Of a DNA stretch of 64,000 nucleotides, positions 55,130-63,240 are shown in pieces. Under the pieces are notes generated by a model. The model searched no databases, was not told where the DNA came from, and worked only from the letters and a program-made list of their open reading frames with translations. The position numbers and the translations under genes were made by a program. Source of the stretch: Gammaproteobacteria bacterium LSUCC0057. Its GTDB lineage: Bacteria > Pseudomonadota > Gammaproteobacteria > Pseudomonadales > Porticoccaceae. The DNA is taken from assembly GCA_004535795.1 (NCBI GenBank), contig SPIA01000003.1, positions 1 through 64,000 on the forward strand. Direction: 5' to 3'. The first letter of the stretch is position 1. Each line of letters opens with the position of its first letter.

Positions 55130-55350
55130 CTGTGCTCGGTTAGACTAGAAATGAGTGCGGTCAATCTAGACGCGCACATTTAACAGTGGGGCGGTTAAGC
55201 GCTTTTGCCTGCCGGCCCACCTATAAGCCCAGTCGGCACCCGCTCGATGATTTTGCTACACAATGTAGGGTTATTGAGTAAAATAGCGCGCTTTAAACAG
55301 GGCCCCAGATTTGCGATTTGGTCGGCCGAACACAGTGCCAAGGTATAACT

Positions 55351-56334
55351 ATGTCTGAACTTTACGTCACTTGCGCGATGTATAAATTTGTTGCGCTGCC
55401 AAATTATGCCGAGCTGCGTGAGCCGCTGCTCACCACCATGATCGACAATCAAGTATTCGGCACCCTGCTGCTGGCCGCTGAGGGTATCAACGGCACAGTG
55501 TCGGGCAGCCGCGCTGGGGTGGACCGGCTGTTGGCGTGGATAGCCGAGCAGCCCGGTTTGGACAACATCGATTGCAAAGAGTCTTACGACAGCGAAATTC
55601 CCTTTCACCGCAGCAAGGTCAAGCTCAAAAAAGAGATTGTCACCATGGGTGTTGAGGGTATCGATCCGCGTCAAGTGGTCGGTACCTATGTGGCGCCGCC
55701 TGAGTGGAACCAATTGATCTTAGACCCCGAGGTGTTAGTGGTAGATACCCGCAACGACTACGAGGTGGAGGTTGGCACATTCGTCAATGCGGTTAATCCA
55801 AAGACTAAATCGTTCCGCGAGTTTCCGGCCTGGGCACAGAAAAACCTCGATCCCAGCGTGCACAAAAAAGTGGCGATGTTCTGTACCGGCGGTATCCGCT
55901 GTGAGAAATCGACCGCCTATCTCAAAGAGCAGGGATTTGACCAGGTCTATCACCTAGAGGGTGGCATTCTCAAATACTTAGAGACCGTGCCCAAGCAAGA
56001 GACGATGTGGCGCGGCGAGTGCTTTGTGTTCGATAACCGCGTAGCGGTAGACCACGACCTCAAGCGCGGTTCGTACGACCAGTGTCACGCCTGCCGCATG
56101 CCGTTGACGGCACAAGAGAAGAACCTAGGCACCTATGTTGAGGGGCTCTCCTGCCACCACTGCTTTGGCACCCTCAGTGAAGAGAAAAAACGCAGTGTTG
56201 CGCAGCGCAAAAAACAGATGGATTTGGCTCGCGCCCGCGGCGAGCAGCATATCGGCCGCGCCGCTCAGCTACACACCGAGCGCCGCCGCGCAGAGAAGCG
56301 AGCCGCTAAAAACCGCAAGGCTAAGCAGTCGTAA
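55351..56334 (+). CDS. trhO: tRNA uridine(34) hydroxylase, rhodanese family
   Basis: TrhO (YceA) hydroxylates U34 to ho5U in tRNA. The 327 residues have the N-terminal acylphosphatase-like domain ([48 protein letters not shown]) and a rhodanese domain with [22 protein letters not shown] and the catalytic Cys in [20 protein letters not shown]. The C-terminal part contains Cys pairs ([14 protein letters not shown]). The start at 55351 is chosen over 55318 by the family N-terminus. About 220 bp before it has no other gene. Confidence 0.95.
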   Translation: MSELYVTCAMYKFVALPNYAELREPLLTTMIDNQVFGTLLLAAEGINGTVSGSRAGVDRLLAWIAEQPGLDNIDCKESYDSEIPFHRSKVKLKKEIVTMGVEGIDPRQVVGTYVAPPEWNQLILDPEVLVVDTRNDYEVEVGTFVNAVNPKTKSFREFPAWAQKNLDPSVHKKVAMFCTGGIRCEKSTAYLKEQGFDQVYHLEGGILKYLETVPKQETMWRGECFVFDNRVAVDHDLKRGSYDQCHACRMPLTAQEKNLGTYVEGLSCHHCFGTLSEEKKRSVAQRKKQMDLARARGEQHIGRAAQLHTERRRAEKRAAKNRKAKQS

Positions 56335-56531
56335 TCGGTTGTGGCGAGCATTAGGGGTGCATTTGTCAGTTGCTGCCTGCATTAGCATAAGCCATTGAAT
56401 TTAAAGGATAAATATGGCTTTTTACAGTTGAGCGGGCATAGTATAAAGGGGCCGGCTCGCTATGGCTGGGGCAGATGCCTGACGCCACTTTTCTTGCTGT
56501 CGGGCTGTTTGCCCTTTTTTCTGAGGCCGCT

Positions 56532-57074
56532 ATGGCGCTTAAATCGACTATCTACAAAGCTAAGCTCAACATCGCCGACATGGACCGCCAGGTCTACCAA
56601 GACTTTGCGCTCACGCTAGCCTGTCACCCTTCCGAGACTACGGCGCGGATGATGCTGCGGCTGTTGGCCTTTGCTCTTTATGCCGATGATGCGCTGCAGT
56701 TTGGTCGCGGTATTAGCACTGATGACGAGCCCGATCTGTGGCAGAAATCGCTGAACGGTGATATCGAGTTGTGGATAGATTTAGGCCTGCCCGAGGAGAG
56801 TCGCATCCGCAAAGCCTGCGGGCGCGCCAGCCGTGTGGTGCTGTTGCTCTACGCTGAGCGCTCGGCAGCGGTGTGGTGGCCGAAACACGCTAAGGCGTTG
56901 CAGCGCTTTAAAAACCTGGTGGTATGGCAGATCTCTGACGCTGCACTCGAGCAGTTGGCACTGTTGGCCGCCAGCACCATGTCGCTGCAGTGCCTGATCC
57001 AAGACGGCGTGGCAACTATCAGCAGTGACCAGCCTGCGCAGCTGGTCGACATTGCGCTAATACAACTCAAATAG
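56532..57074 (+). CDS. yaeQ: YaeQ family protein
   Basis: A 180-residue protein closely matching E. coli YaeQ: MALKSTIYKAKLNIADMDR, LTLACHPSETTARMMLRLLAF, ADDALQFGRGISTDDEPDLW, ELWIDLGLPEESRIRKAC and the C-terminal TMSLQCLIQDGVATISS. The family has a restriction-endonuclease-like fold; its role is unclear, with links proposed to transcript elongation in enterobacteria. ATG at 56532 is used rather than the upstream in-frame codon at 56475, which adds a non-homologous stretch. Confidence 0.93.
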   Translation: MALKSTIYKAKLNIADMDRQVYQDFALTLACHPSETTARMMLRLLAFALYADDALQFGRGISTDDEPDLWQKSLNGDIELWIDLGLPEESRIRKACGRASRVVLLLYAERSAAVWWPKHAKALQRFKNLVVWQISDAALEQLALLAASTMSLQCLIQDGVATISSDQPAQLVDIALIQLK

Positions 57075-57105
57075 CGGCTTTATTTAGCCGCACAGTTGGC
57101 TAGGG

Positions 57106-58029
57106 CTAGGCGGCGAGCGCGGCGAGAAAATCGAGCAGCAAGCGGTTGGTCTGTTCGGGGGCCTCTTGTTGCAGCCAGTGGCCGATGCCGGGCAGTAGCG
57201 TCACGCCGCGAAAATCGCTAGCAATGCGCGACATGGCCCGTTGTAACTGCTCGGCATCAGTGTGGGCGATGACCATGTCGTCGCTGCCGGCGATGAACTG
57301 CACCGGCGCCTTAATAGTGTTGTCGCCAACCGCCGCAGTCAGTTGCCAGTTGCGGTCGAAGTTGCGGTAGTAGTTGATACCGCCGGCGAAGCCGCTGCGG
57401 GTGAATTCGTCCACCATGTAGTCGAGATCGGCCTGCGTCAGCCAGTCGGGCAGTGCCGTCGCTGCGCCGAGCCGGCCTATCCAGCCGCCAGCACTGGCTT
57501 TGGGGTCGGTGATCTGTTTCGGCTGGCGGGGGCTGTTCGGCGACAGGTAGAGCCGGCTGAGCAGGCCGCGCGGATCGGCGTCGTACTCCGCCTCGGCGAC
57601 GCCGCCGGGCTCATTGTGATAAAGGATGTAGTAGAAGTTGTCGCCGTACTGCTCGCGCCACAGCGCCATCGGTGAGCGGCTCGGCCGGCCGCCATAGGGG
57701 ACACTCATCGCCATCAGAGCAGAGAACCGCTGCGGCGCTAACAGCATCGCCTGCCAGGCGATAATCGCCCCCCAGTCGTGGCCGACCAACACCGCACGCG
57801 GCTCGCCGAGGGCATCGAGCAGGCCGGTCAAATCGTTGGTGAGGGTTACCACGTCGTAGTGTTCGGCGCCGGCGGGAGCGTCGCTGCCACCGTAGCCGCG
57901 CATGTCAGGGGCCACAGCGCGGTAGCCGGCTGCGGCCAGCGCCAGCAGCTGGTGGCGCCAGCAGTACCAACCCTCTGGCCAGCCGTGCACTAGCAGCACC
58001 AGTGGCCCGCGCACCCCGGCCTCGGCCAC
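57106..58029 (-). CDS. Alpha/beta hydrolase, epoxide-hydrolase-like
   Basis: A 307-residue alpha/beta hydrolase counted from GTG at 58029. It has the oxyanion HGWPEGWYCWRHQLLAL, DMRGYGGSDAPAG, the nucleophile elbow VGHDWGAIIAWQAM (Asp nucleophile, as in epoxide hydrolases and haloalkane dehalogenases), a cap domain, an acid position (FIAGSDDMVI) and catalytic His in LLPGIGHWLQQEAPEQ. The family N-terminal strand continues upstream in the same frame (GITLRTVHCNGIALRV, about 58027-58074) with no ATG/GTG/TTG, so the true start is unclear. The substrate is unknown. Confidence 0.88.
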   Translation of the reverse strand: MAEAGVRGPLVLLVHGWPEGWYCWRHQLLALAAAGYRAVAPDMRGYGGSDAPAGAEHYDVVTLTNDLTGLLDALGEPRAVLVGHDWGAIIAWQAMLLAPQRFSALMAMSVPYGGRPSRSPMALWREQYGDNFYYILYHNEPGGVAEAEYDADPRGLLSRLYLSPNSPRQPKQITDPKASAGGWIGRLGAATALPDWLTQADLDYMVDEFTRSGFAGGINYYRNFDRNWQLTAAVGDNTIKAPVQFIAGSDDMVIAHTDAEQLQRAMSRIASDFRGVTLLPGIGHWLQQEAPEQTNRLLLDFLAALAA

Positions 58030-58387
58030 GCGCAGGGCAATGCCATTACAGTGAACGGTGCGCAGGGTGATGCCGGCAATTGGCGAGTCGACGCGGCTAT
58101 CTTGGCTGGTTGAGTTGTCGATCGGGCACCTCGCGGCAAATGGCCACCGCGGCTGTGCGGTTGGCAGCGGTTTTATCGGCTAGTTTTGTTGGTCATGATA
58201 GCGCGCCGCGCGCGGCGGGTCACAAGCGCGTTAACACCACTGCAACAAAAGCGCCTTTATAATAGTGACCCACTGTCGCCACAGAGCGGTTTGGTGTTTA
58301 GTGGAGTTGGGGCAGGGCGCCCGGGGTCACCTGTGGCGCTGACACCTTTGTGGTTAACCAATCTCTGGTTTGGAATTGCGAGCAGCT
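58030..58387. other. Divergent intergenic region between hydrolase and arsJ-associated GAPDH
   Basis: About 358 bp. The left 50 bp encode, on the minus strand, residues resembling the missing N-terminus of the hydrolase. A perfect 14-bp GC palindrome (CGCCGCGCGCGGCG) lies at 58204-58217, and TATAAT at 58258-58263 may be the -10 box of the GAPDH-arsJ transcript. No arsR gene or other credible ORF was found here. Confidence 0.45.
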
Positions 58388-59389
58388 ATGGCAATAAAAG
58401 TGGGTATTAACGGTTTTGGGCGCATCGGCCGCTTGGCGTTGCGAGCGGCCTGGCAGTGGCCAGAGTTTGAGTTTGTGCAGATTAACGACCCCGCCGGCGA
58501 TGCCGCTACATTTGCCCATCTGCTCAATTTTGATTCGGTGCAGGGGCGCTGGTGCCGCCATGCTGAACCGGTCGAGGGCGGGATAGCGATTGATGGCCGA
58601 CTAGTGCGGCTCAGCCAACACCAGAAGATTGAGCAGACCAACTGGTCTGGCTGCGATGTGGTGATTGAGGCGAGCGGCCGCTTTAAACAGCTCAGCGCGC
58701 TCAATGGTTATCTCGACCAAGGGGTAGCGCGGGTGGTGGTAACAGCACCGGTCAAAGAGCCGGGTGTGCTCAATGTAGTGATGGGGGTCAACGACCACCT
58801 CTACCAGCCGCAACAGCACCGTATTGTCACCGCGGCCTCTTGCACTACCAACTGCATTGCCCCGGCGGTCAAGGTGATTCACGAACAGTTTGGTATCCGC
58901 CACGGCAGCATCACCACTATTCACGACCTTACCAATACCCAGATGATTGTCGATGCGCCGCACAAAGACCTGCGCCGGGCGCGCGCCTGCGGCATGAGCT
59001 TGATCCCCACCACCACGGGCTCGGCGACCGCCATCGCCGAGATATTCCCCGAGCTGCGCGGCAAACTCAACGGCCACGCCGTGCGGGTACCGTTGACCAA
59101 CGCCTCGCTCACCGACTGTGTCTTTGAGTTACACCAGCCCACCACCGCTGAACAGGTTAACCTTCAACTGGCGGCGGCAGCACAAGGGCCGCTGCAGGGT
59201 ATTTTGGCTGTTGAGCAGCGGCCGCTGGTCTCGGTCGACTACGTGGGCGATGCCCGCTCCTGCGTGGTCGACGCACTCTCGACGCTGGTGGTCAACGACA
59301 CACAGCTAAAGCTCTACCTCTGGTACGACAACGAGTGGGGGTACGCCAACCGTACGGTGGAACTGGCCAAAAAGGTCGCTGGCAGTTAA
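58388..59389 (+). CDS. ArsJ-associated glyceraldehyde-3-phosphate dehydrogenase
   Basis: A 333-residue GAPDH with [19 protein letters not shown] (NAD-binding), the catalytic Cys in [20 protein letters not shown], and [29 protein letters not shown] and [11 protein letters not shown]. The AAW(Q)[11 protein letters not shown] and [16 protein letters not shown] variants match the group of GAPDHs that travel with ArsJ. In that system GAPDH uses arsenate in place of phosphate to form 1-arseno-3-phosphoglycerate, which ArsJ exports. The arsJ ATG abuts its stop codon. Confidence 0.93.
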   Translation: MAIKVGINGFGRIGRLALRAAWQWPEFEFVQINDPAGDAATFAHLLNFDSVQGRWCRHAEPVEGGIAIDGRLVRLSQHQKIEQTNWSGCDVVIEASGRFKQLSALNGYLDQGVARVVVTAPVKEPGVLNVVMGVNDHLYQPQQHRIVTAASCTTNCIAPAVKVIHEQFGIRHGSITTIHDLTNTQMIVDAPHKDLRRARACGMSLIPTTTGSATAIAEIFPELRGKLNGHAVRVPLTNASLTDCVFELHQPTTAEQVNLQLAAAAQGPLQGILAVEQRPLVSVDYVGDARSCVVDALSTLVVNDTQLKLYLWYDNEWGYANRTVELAKKVAGS

Positions 59390-60604
59390 ATGCCGGCGCT
59401 CCACTCGCCGCTGCAGCAGTACGGGTTAATTACCGGCAACTACTGGGCGTTTACTCTCAGCGATGGCGCCCTGCGCATGCTGATTCTGCTGCACTTTTAC
59501 ACCCTCGGCTACAGCCCTTGGCAGCTGGCGCTGCTGTTTGTCTTCTACGAGCTGTTTGGGGTAGTCACCAACCTCATTGGCGGTTGGTTGGGGGCAGTGG
59601 TCGGTCTCAACCGCATTATGAATATCGGCCTCGGGTTACAGGTTTTGGCGTTGGCGCTGTTGCTGGCGCCGAGCAGTTGGTTGAGCGTGCCGTGGGTAAT
59701 GGCGGCACAGGCGCTCTCTGGCATTGCCAAAGACCTCAATAAAATGAGTGCCAAAAGCGCCATCAAACTGCTGGTGCCAGAGGCGCAACAGGGTAGGTTA
59801 TACCGCTGGGTAGCGCTGCTGACCGGGTCAAAAAATGCCCTCAAAGGCGCGGGGTTCTTTATGGGTGGCGCGCTGTTGGCGGCGGTCGGCTTCAGCGCCG
59901 CTATCGCCCTGATGGCGGTGGTGCTGGCGGTGGTGTGGCTGGCCAGTATGTTGCTGTTGCAGAGAGATCTCGGCCGCAGTGCGGCGAAACCGCCTTTCCG
60001 CCAGCTGTTGTCGAAAAGCCCGACGGTTAACGCCCTGGCGGCGGCGCGGCTGCTGTTGTTTGCCGCCCGCGATGTCTGGTTTGTGGTGGCGCTACCGGTG
60101 TTCCTAGCGCAATCGCTGGGGTGGGGGCACGCCGCCACCGGTGCATTCATGGCGGCCTGGGTGGTCGGCTACGGGGTGGTGCAGGCGTTGGCACCTACGG
60201 TGACTAGCCGTGGCTCGGGGCGAGCTCCAGATGGCCGCAGCGCCGTAAGGCTGGCGCTGGCGGTGGCGTTGGTACCGGCAGTGATGGCGGTAGCGCTCTC
60301 TGTACAGCTCTCGGCGCTGCTGGTGGTCGCCGGGCTCACGGCATTTGCGCTGGTGTTTGCCCTCAACTCGGCGGTGCACAGCTATTTAATTGTGCACGCC
60401 GCACAGCGCGAGGCGGTCTCGGTCGATGTCGGGTTCTACTATATGGCCAACGCCATTGGCCGTCTGCTCGGCACGCTGCTCTCCGGAGCGCTGTTTGCCG
60501 CTTACGGCCAAGGGGTCGCCGGTCTTATCGCCTGCCTGGTGGCCTCGGCGTTACTGCTGTTGGCCGCTGCGGGTTGTTCGCTGCGGCTGCCTAGGGTAGC
60601 GTAA
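59390..60604 (+). CDS. arsJ: Organoarsenical efflux MFS transporter ArsJ
   Basis: A 404-residue, roughly 12-span MFS permease. The start QQYGLITGNYWAFTLSDGALRML, LLHFYTLGYSPWQLALLF, FYELFGVVTNLIGGWLG and GLNRIMNIGLGLQV match ArsJ, as do GIAKDLNKMSAKSAIK and LLTGSKNALKGAGFFMGG. ArsJ expels 1-arseno-3-phosphoglycerate, which breaks down outside to arsenate, giving net arsenate resistance. There is no gap to the GAPDH gene, so translation is coupled. Confidence 0.93.
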   Translation: MPALHSPLQQYGLITGNYWAFTLSDGALRMLILLHFYTLGYSPWQLALLFVFYELFGVVTNLIGGWLGAVVGLNRIMNIGLGLQVLALALLLAPSSWLSVPWVMAAQALSGIAKDLNKMSAKSAIKLLVPEAQQGRLYRWVALLTGSKNALKGAGFFMGGALLAAVGFSAAIALMAVVLAVVWLASMLLLQRDLGRSAAKPPFRQLLSKSPTVNALAAARLLLFAARDVWFVVALPVFLAQSLGWGHAATGAFMAAWVVGYGVVQALAPTVTSRGSGRAPDGRSAVRLALAVALVPAVMAVALSVQLSALLVVAGLTAFALVFALNSAVHSYLIVHAAQREAVSVDVGFYYMANAIGRLLGTLLSGALFAAYGQGVAGLIACLVASALLLLAAAGCSLRLPRVA

Positions 60605-60637
60605 ACTCTGCTAAGGATTATTGCCGATGGAGTGTCT

Positions 60638-61975
60638 ATGGCCACCACTGCAGCAGACTTTATTGAACAGTTAACCGCCCGCAACCCGTTGCAGCCGGAA
60701 TTTCACCAAGCTGTGGCTGAGCTGCTGCAGAGTGTCTGGCCGCTGGCGCAGCGCCCAGAGTACCAGCAGGCTGCACTGCTGCCGCGGCTGGTGGAGCCGG
60801 AGCGTATTGTGCAGTTTCGTGTCAGTTGGATCGACGACAGCGGTCAGGTGCAGGTCAATCGCGGCTACCGAGTGCAGATGAACAGTGCGCTGGGGCCCTA
60901 CAAGGGCGGCCTGCGCTTTCATCCCACTGTCGATTTGAGCGTATTGAAATTTCTTGCCTTTGAGCAGGTGTTTAAAAATGCCCTCACCGGCCTGCCGCTG
61001 GGCGGCGCCAAGGGCGGTGCCGACTTTAATCCGCGCGGGCGCAGCGACGGAGAGGTGATGCGTTTCTGTCAGGCGTTTATGAGCGAGCTCTACCGCCATA
61101 TTGGCCACGATTGCGATGTGCCGGCCGGTGATATTGGTGTTGGCGGCCGCGAAATAGGCTATCTGTTTGGTATGTACAAAAAGTTGAGTAACCGCGCCAA
61201 CGGTGTACTCACCGGCAAACCGCTCAGCTTGGCCGGTAGCTTATTGCGCAGCGAGGCGACCGGTTTTGGCCTGCTCTATTTTGTTCAAGAGATGTTGGCG
61301 CAACAGCAGCGCACTATCGAGGGGCTGACGGTGGCAATCTCGGGTGCCGGCAATGTCGCCCAAGCGGCGCTCAGCAAAGCGATGGCACTGGGTGCCAGCG
61401 TGATCTCGATCTCCGACTCGGACGGCACGGTATACAACCCCGGCGGCTTCACTCAAGAGCAGCGCCTCTACTTGGTTGAGCTGAAAAACCAACGGCGCGG
61501 CCGCATCAGTGAAATGGCTGAACAGTTTGGCCTGCAGTACTTGCCGGGCAGGAGCCCGTGGGCACTGCCGTCCCATATCGCCTTGCCCTGCGCCACGCAA
61601 AATGAGCTCGATGCGCAAGCGGCGCGCACTTTAGTGGCCAACGGCTGTGTGTGTGTTGCCGAGGGGGCCAATATGCCCACCACCGCGGCGGCGGTAGAAG
61701 TGCTGCGCTGCGCGCAGGTGCTCTATGCGCCGGGGAAAGCCAGCAATGCCGGCGGTGTCGCGGTGAGCGGTTTGGAGATGAGCCAAAATGCGCAGCATCT
61801 ATTTTGGACTGCCGATAAAATCGATAAGCAGCTGCACGCCACCATGCACACTATTCACAACGCCTGCCTTGAGCATGGCAGAGATACCAACGGCCATGTC
61901 GACTACCTGCACGGGGCTAATATCGCCAGCTTCGAGCGAGTGGCGGCGGCGATGTTAGCGGCAGGTGTAGTGTGA
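60638..61975 (+). CDS. gdhA: NADP-specific glutamate dehydrogenase
   Basis: A 445-residue hexameric-type GDH that assimilates ammonia on 2-oxoglutarate. Conserved segments are RVQMNSALGPYKGGLRFHPTV (substrate Lys), KFLAFEQVFKNALTGLPLGG, KGGADFNPRGRSD, DVPAGDIGVGGREIGYLFG (catalytic Asp region), GLTVAISGAGNVAQAALSKA (nucleotide fold) and ASNAGGVAVSGLEMSQNA. GGAG 5 bp before ATG at 60638 sets the start; a GTG at 60632 is less likely. It follows arsJ by 33 bp, so co-transcription is possible. Confidence 0.96.
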   Translation: MATTAADFIEQLTARNPLQPEFHQAVAELLQSVWPLAQRPEYQQAALLPRLVEPERIVQFRVSWIDDSGQVQVNRGYRVQMNSALGPYKGGLRFHPTVDLSVLKFLAFEQVFKNALTGLPLGGAKGGADFNPRGRSDGEVMRFCQAFMSELYRHIGHDCDVPAGDIGVGGREIGYLFGMYKKLSNRANGVLTGKPLSLAGSLLRSEATGFGLLYFVQEMLAQQQRTIEGLTVAISGAGNVAQAALSKAMALGASVISISDSDGTVYNPGGFTQEQRLYLVELKNQRRGRISEMAEQFGLQYLPGRSPWALPSHIALPCATQNELDAQAARTLVANGCVCVAEGANMPTTAAAVEVLRCAQVLYAPGKASNAGGVAVSGLEMSQNAQHLFWTADKIDKQLHATMHTIHNACLEHGRDTNGHVDYLHGANIASFERVAAAMLAAGVV

Positions 61976-62295
61976 GTATCACGAAGAATGAATATCGCAC
62001 CGAAACTGTTTATATCACTAGCCCGTGTTCTGCGTTGTAATTCACTATTAATGAATACCAGCTGTTTGGAATTGATTCATTAGCAGCAACGTTGCTGGCT
62101 TGATAGAGCGGCAACCACGGCGCGTCTTTATTACTATTGGTGAGTTGTAACCGCAAAGGCTAAAAATGCTATCGGATCTCGGCAGGGATTTCGCTCGATT
62201 GTCCTCACCATAGGATAAGCCGAATTTTTCCAAGCTGTCTTGCAACCGATTGCAAAATAGGTAAAGCTATGCCTATTTGCTTGAAGGAGAAGAGC
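61976..62295 (+). promoter_or_regulatory. AT-richer intergenic region upstream of the ROK kinase
   Basis: A 320-bp gap clearly lower in GC than the rest of the window, with no credible ORF. It contains a perfect palindrome CAGCAACGTTGCTG at 62084-62097 and the operator-like TTGCAACCGATTGCAA at 62240-62255 (listed separately). Both have CG at or near the centre, as in LacI-family operators. Confidence 0.45.
62240..62255 (+). promoter_or_regulatory. LacI-type operator-like palindrome
   Basis: TTGCAACCGATTGCAA has perfect 6-bp arms around a CCGA core. It lies 40 bp before the GTG of the ROK kinase, where it would overlap the promoter. The shape fits sugar-responsive LacI/GalR operators; the regulator is not in the window. 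Confidence 0.5.
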
Positions 62296-63237
62296 GTGAA
62301 TCCTGATGCCTCTGAGTCGCTATCAAATGCTGGGTTGTTTGTGGCAATAGAAGCTGGCGGCACGAAGTTTGTTGTCAGTGTAGGTCGCCACTGGAGTAAT
62401 GCCGTTACCAGTACGTTTGAGACCACCTCTCCGGCTGCGACCGGCGAGGCGGTACTGGAGTTTATTCGGCGAGAATCAGCGGATCGCAATATAGCAGCTA
62501 TTGGCGTTGCTTCATTCGGGCCGGTGGGAATTGCTGCGCAGTTACCCAATTATGGGGTGATAGGCAGCACGCCCAAAGTGGGATGGACGGGTTTTAGCTA
62601 TCTTGATTTGCTGGAGACTTTTAGTGCTCCAATTATGGTGGAGACCGATGTTAATGCCGCCGCTCTAGCTGAGGCGCGCCACGGCGCAGGTAAGGGCCTC
62701 CGTCGTGTCATGTATGTGACCATAGGAACTGGTATAGGGGGTGGTTTAGTTGTCGATGGTGCAATCAGCAATGGCGTCACCCATCCAGAGTTGGGGCACA
62801 TGTTGGTGCCGCGCCATCGCGAAGAGATAGCTGATGCCGGTTTTTGCCCCTTTCATGGCGATTGTTTGGAAGGGTTGGCAGCAGGTCCTACGGTGACTGC
62901 TCGTTGGGGCCAAGATTTAAGTCAGTTAGGGGAAGACCATTTGGCTTTCCGTTTGCAGGCCTACTATCTGGCTGCAATGTGCACTAACTTGATATTGCAG
63001 AGCGTGCCAGATCGGATCGTTTTGGGCGGTGGTGTCATGCAAACGCCGGGATTACTCGCGGCGGTAAGGGCTGAGACCAGCAGGTTGCTGAACGGTTATC
63101 GTTGCGATTTGTTATCTGAACACGACTGGCAGCAGCTTATCTGTCTGCCCCAACACGCGCCAGCTGCAGGCCTTGTTGGAGCTTATGAACTGGCCTTTGA
63201 TTGCGCTGCTGGAGCTCGCGAAGTGGTTGTCGAGTGA
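62296..63237 (+). CDS. ROK family sugar kinase (fructokinase-like)
   Basis: A 313-residue ROK kinase from GTG at 62296, 7 bp after AAGGAGA. It has the ATP loop GLFVAIEAGGTKFVVSVG, sugar-binding ETDVNAAALAEARHGAGKG, MYVTIGTGIGGGLVVDG and the zinc-type motif HPELGHMLVPRHREEIADAGFCPFHGDCLEGLAAGP, whose His and Cys spacing is that of ROK fructo/mannokinases. GGGVMQTPGLL is near the end. Codon use is less GC-biased than upstream genes. It probably phosphorylates the sugar brought in by the convergent MFS transporter. Confidence 0.9.
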   Translation: MNPDASESLSNAGLFVAIEAGGTKFVVSVGRHWSNAVTSTFETTSPAATGEAVLEFIRRESADRNIAAIGVASFGPVGIAAQLPNYGVIGSTPKVGWTGFSYLDLLETFSAPIMVETDVNAAALAEARHGAGKGLRRVMYVTIGTGIGGGLVVDGAISNGVTHPELGHMLVPRHREEIADAGFCPFHGDCLEGLAAGPTVTARWGQDLSQLGEDHLAFRLQAYYLAAMCTNLILQSVPDRIVLGGGVMQTPGLLAAVRAETSRLLNGYRCDLLSEHDWQQLICLPQHAPAAGLVGAYELAFDCAAGAREVVVE

Positions 63238-63240
63238 GGA

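Noticed and set aside
56395-56619. Small open frame of 74 codons upstream of and overlapping yaeQ
   Set aside because: It runs out of frame into yaeQ, has no homology signal, and the hydrophobic stretch is the shadow of the yaeQ 5' region.
58186-58410. Open frame of 74 codons before the GAPDH gene
   Set aside because: Arg-rich reading of the GC palindrome and promoter region; it overlaps the GAPDH start in another frame and has no family features.
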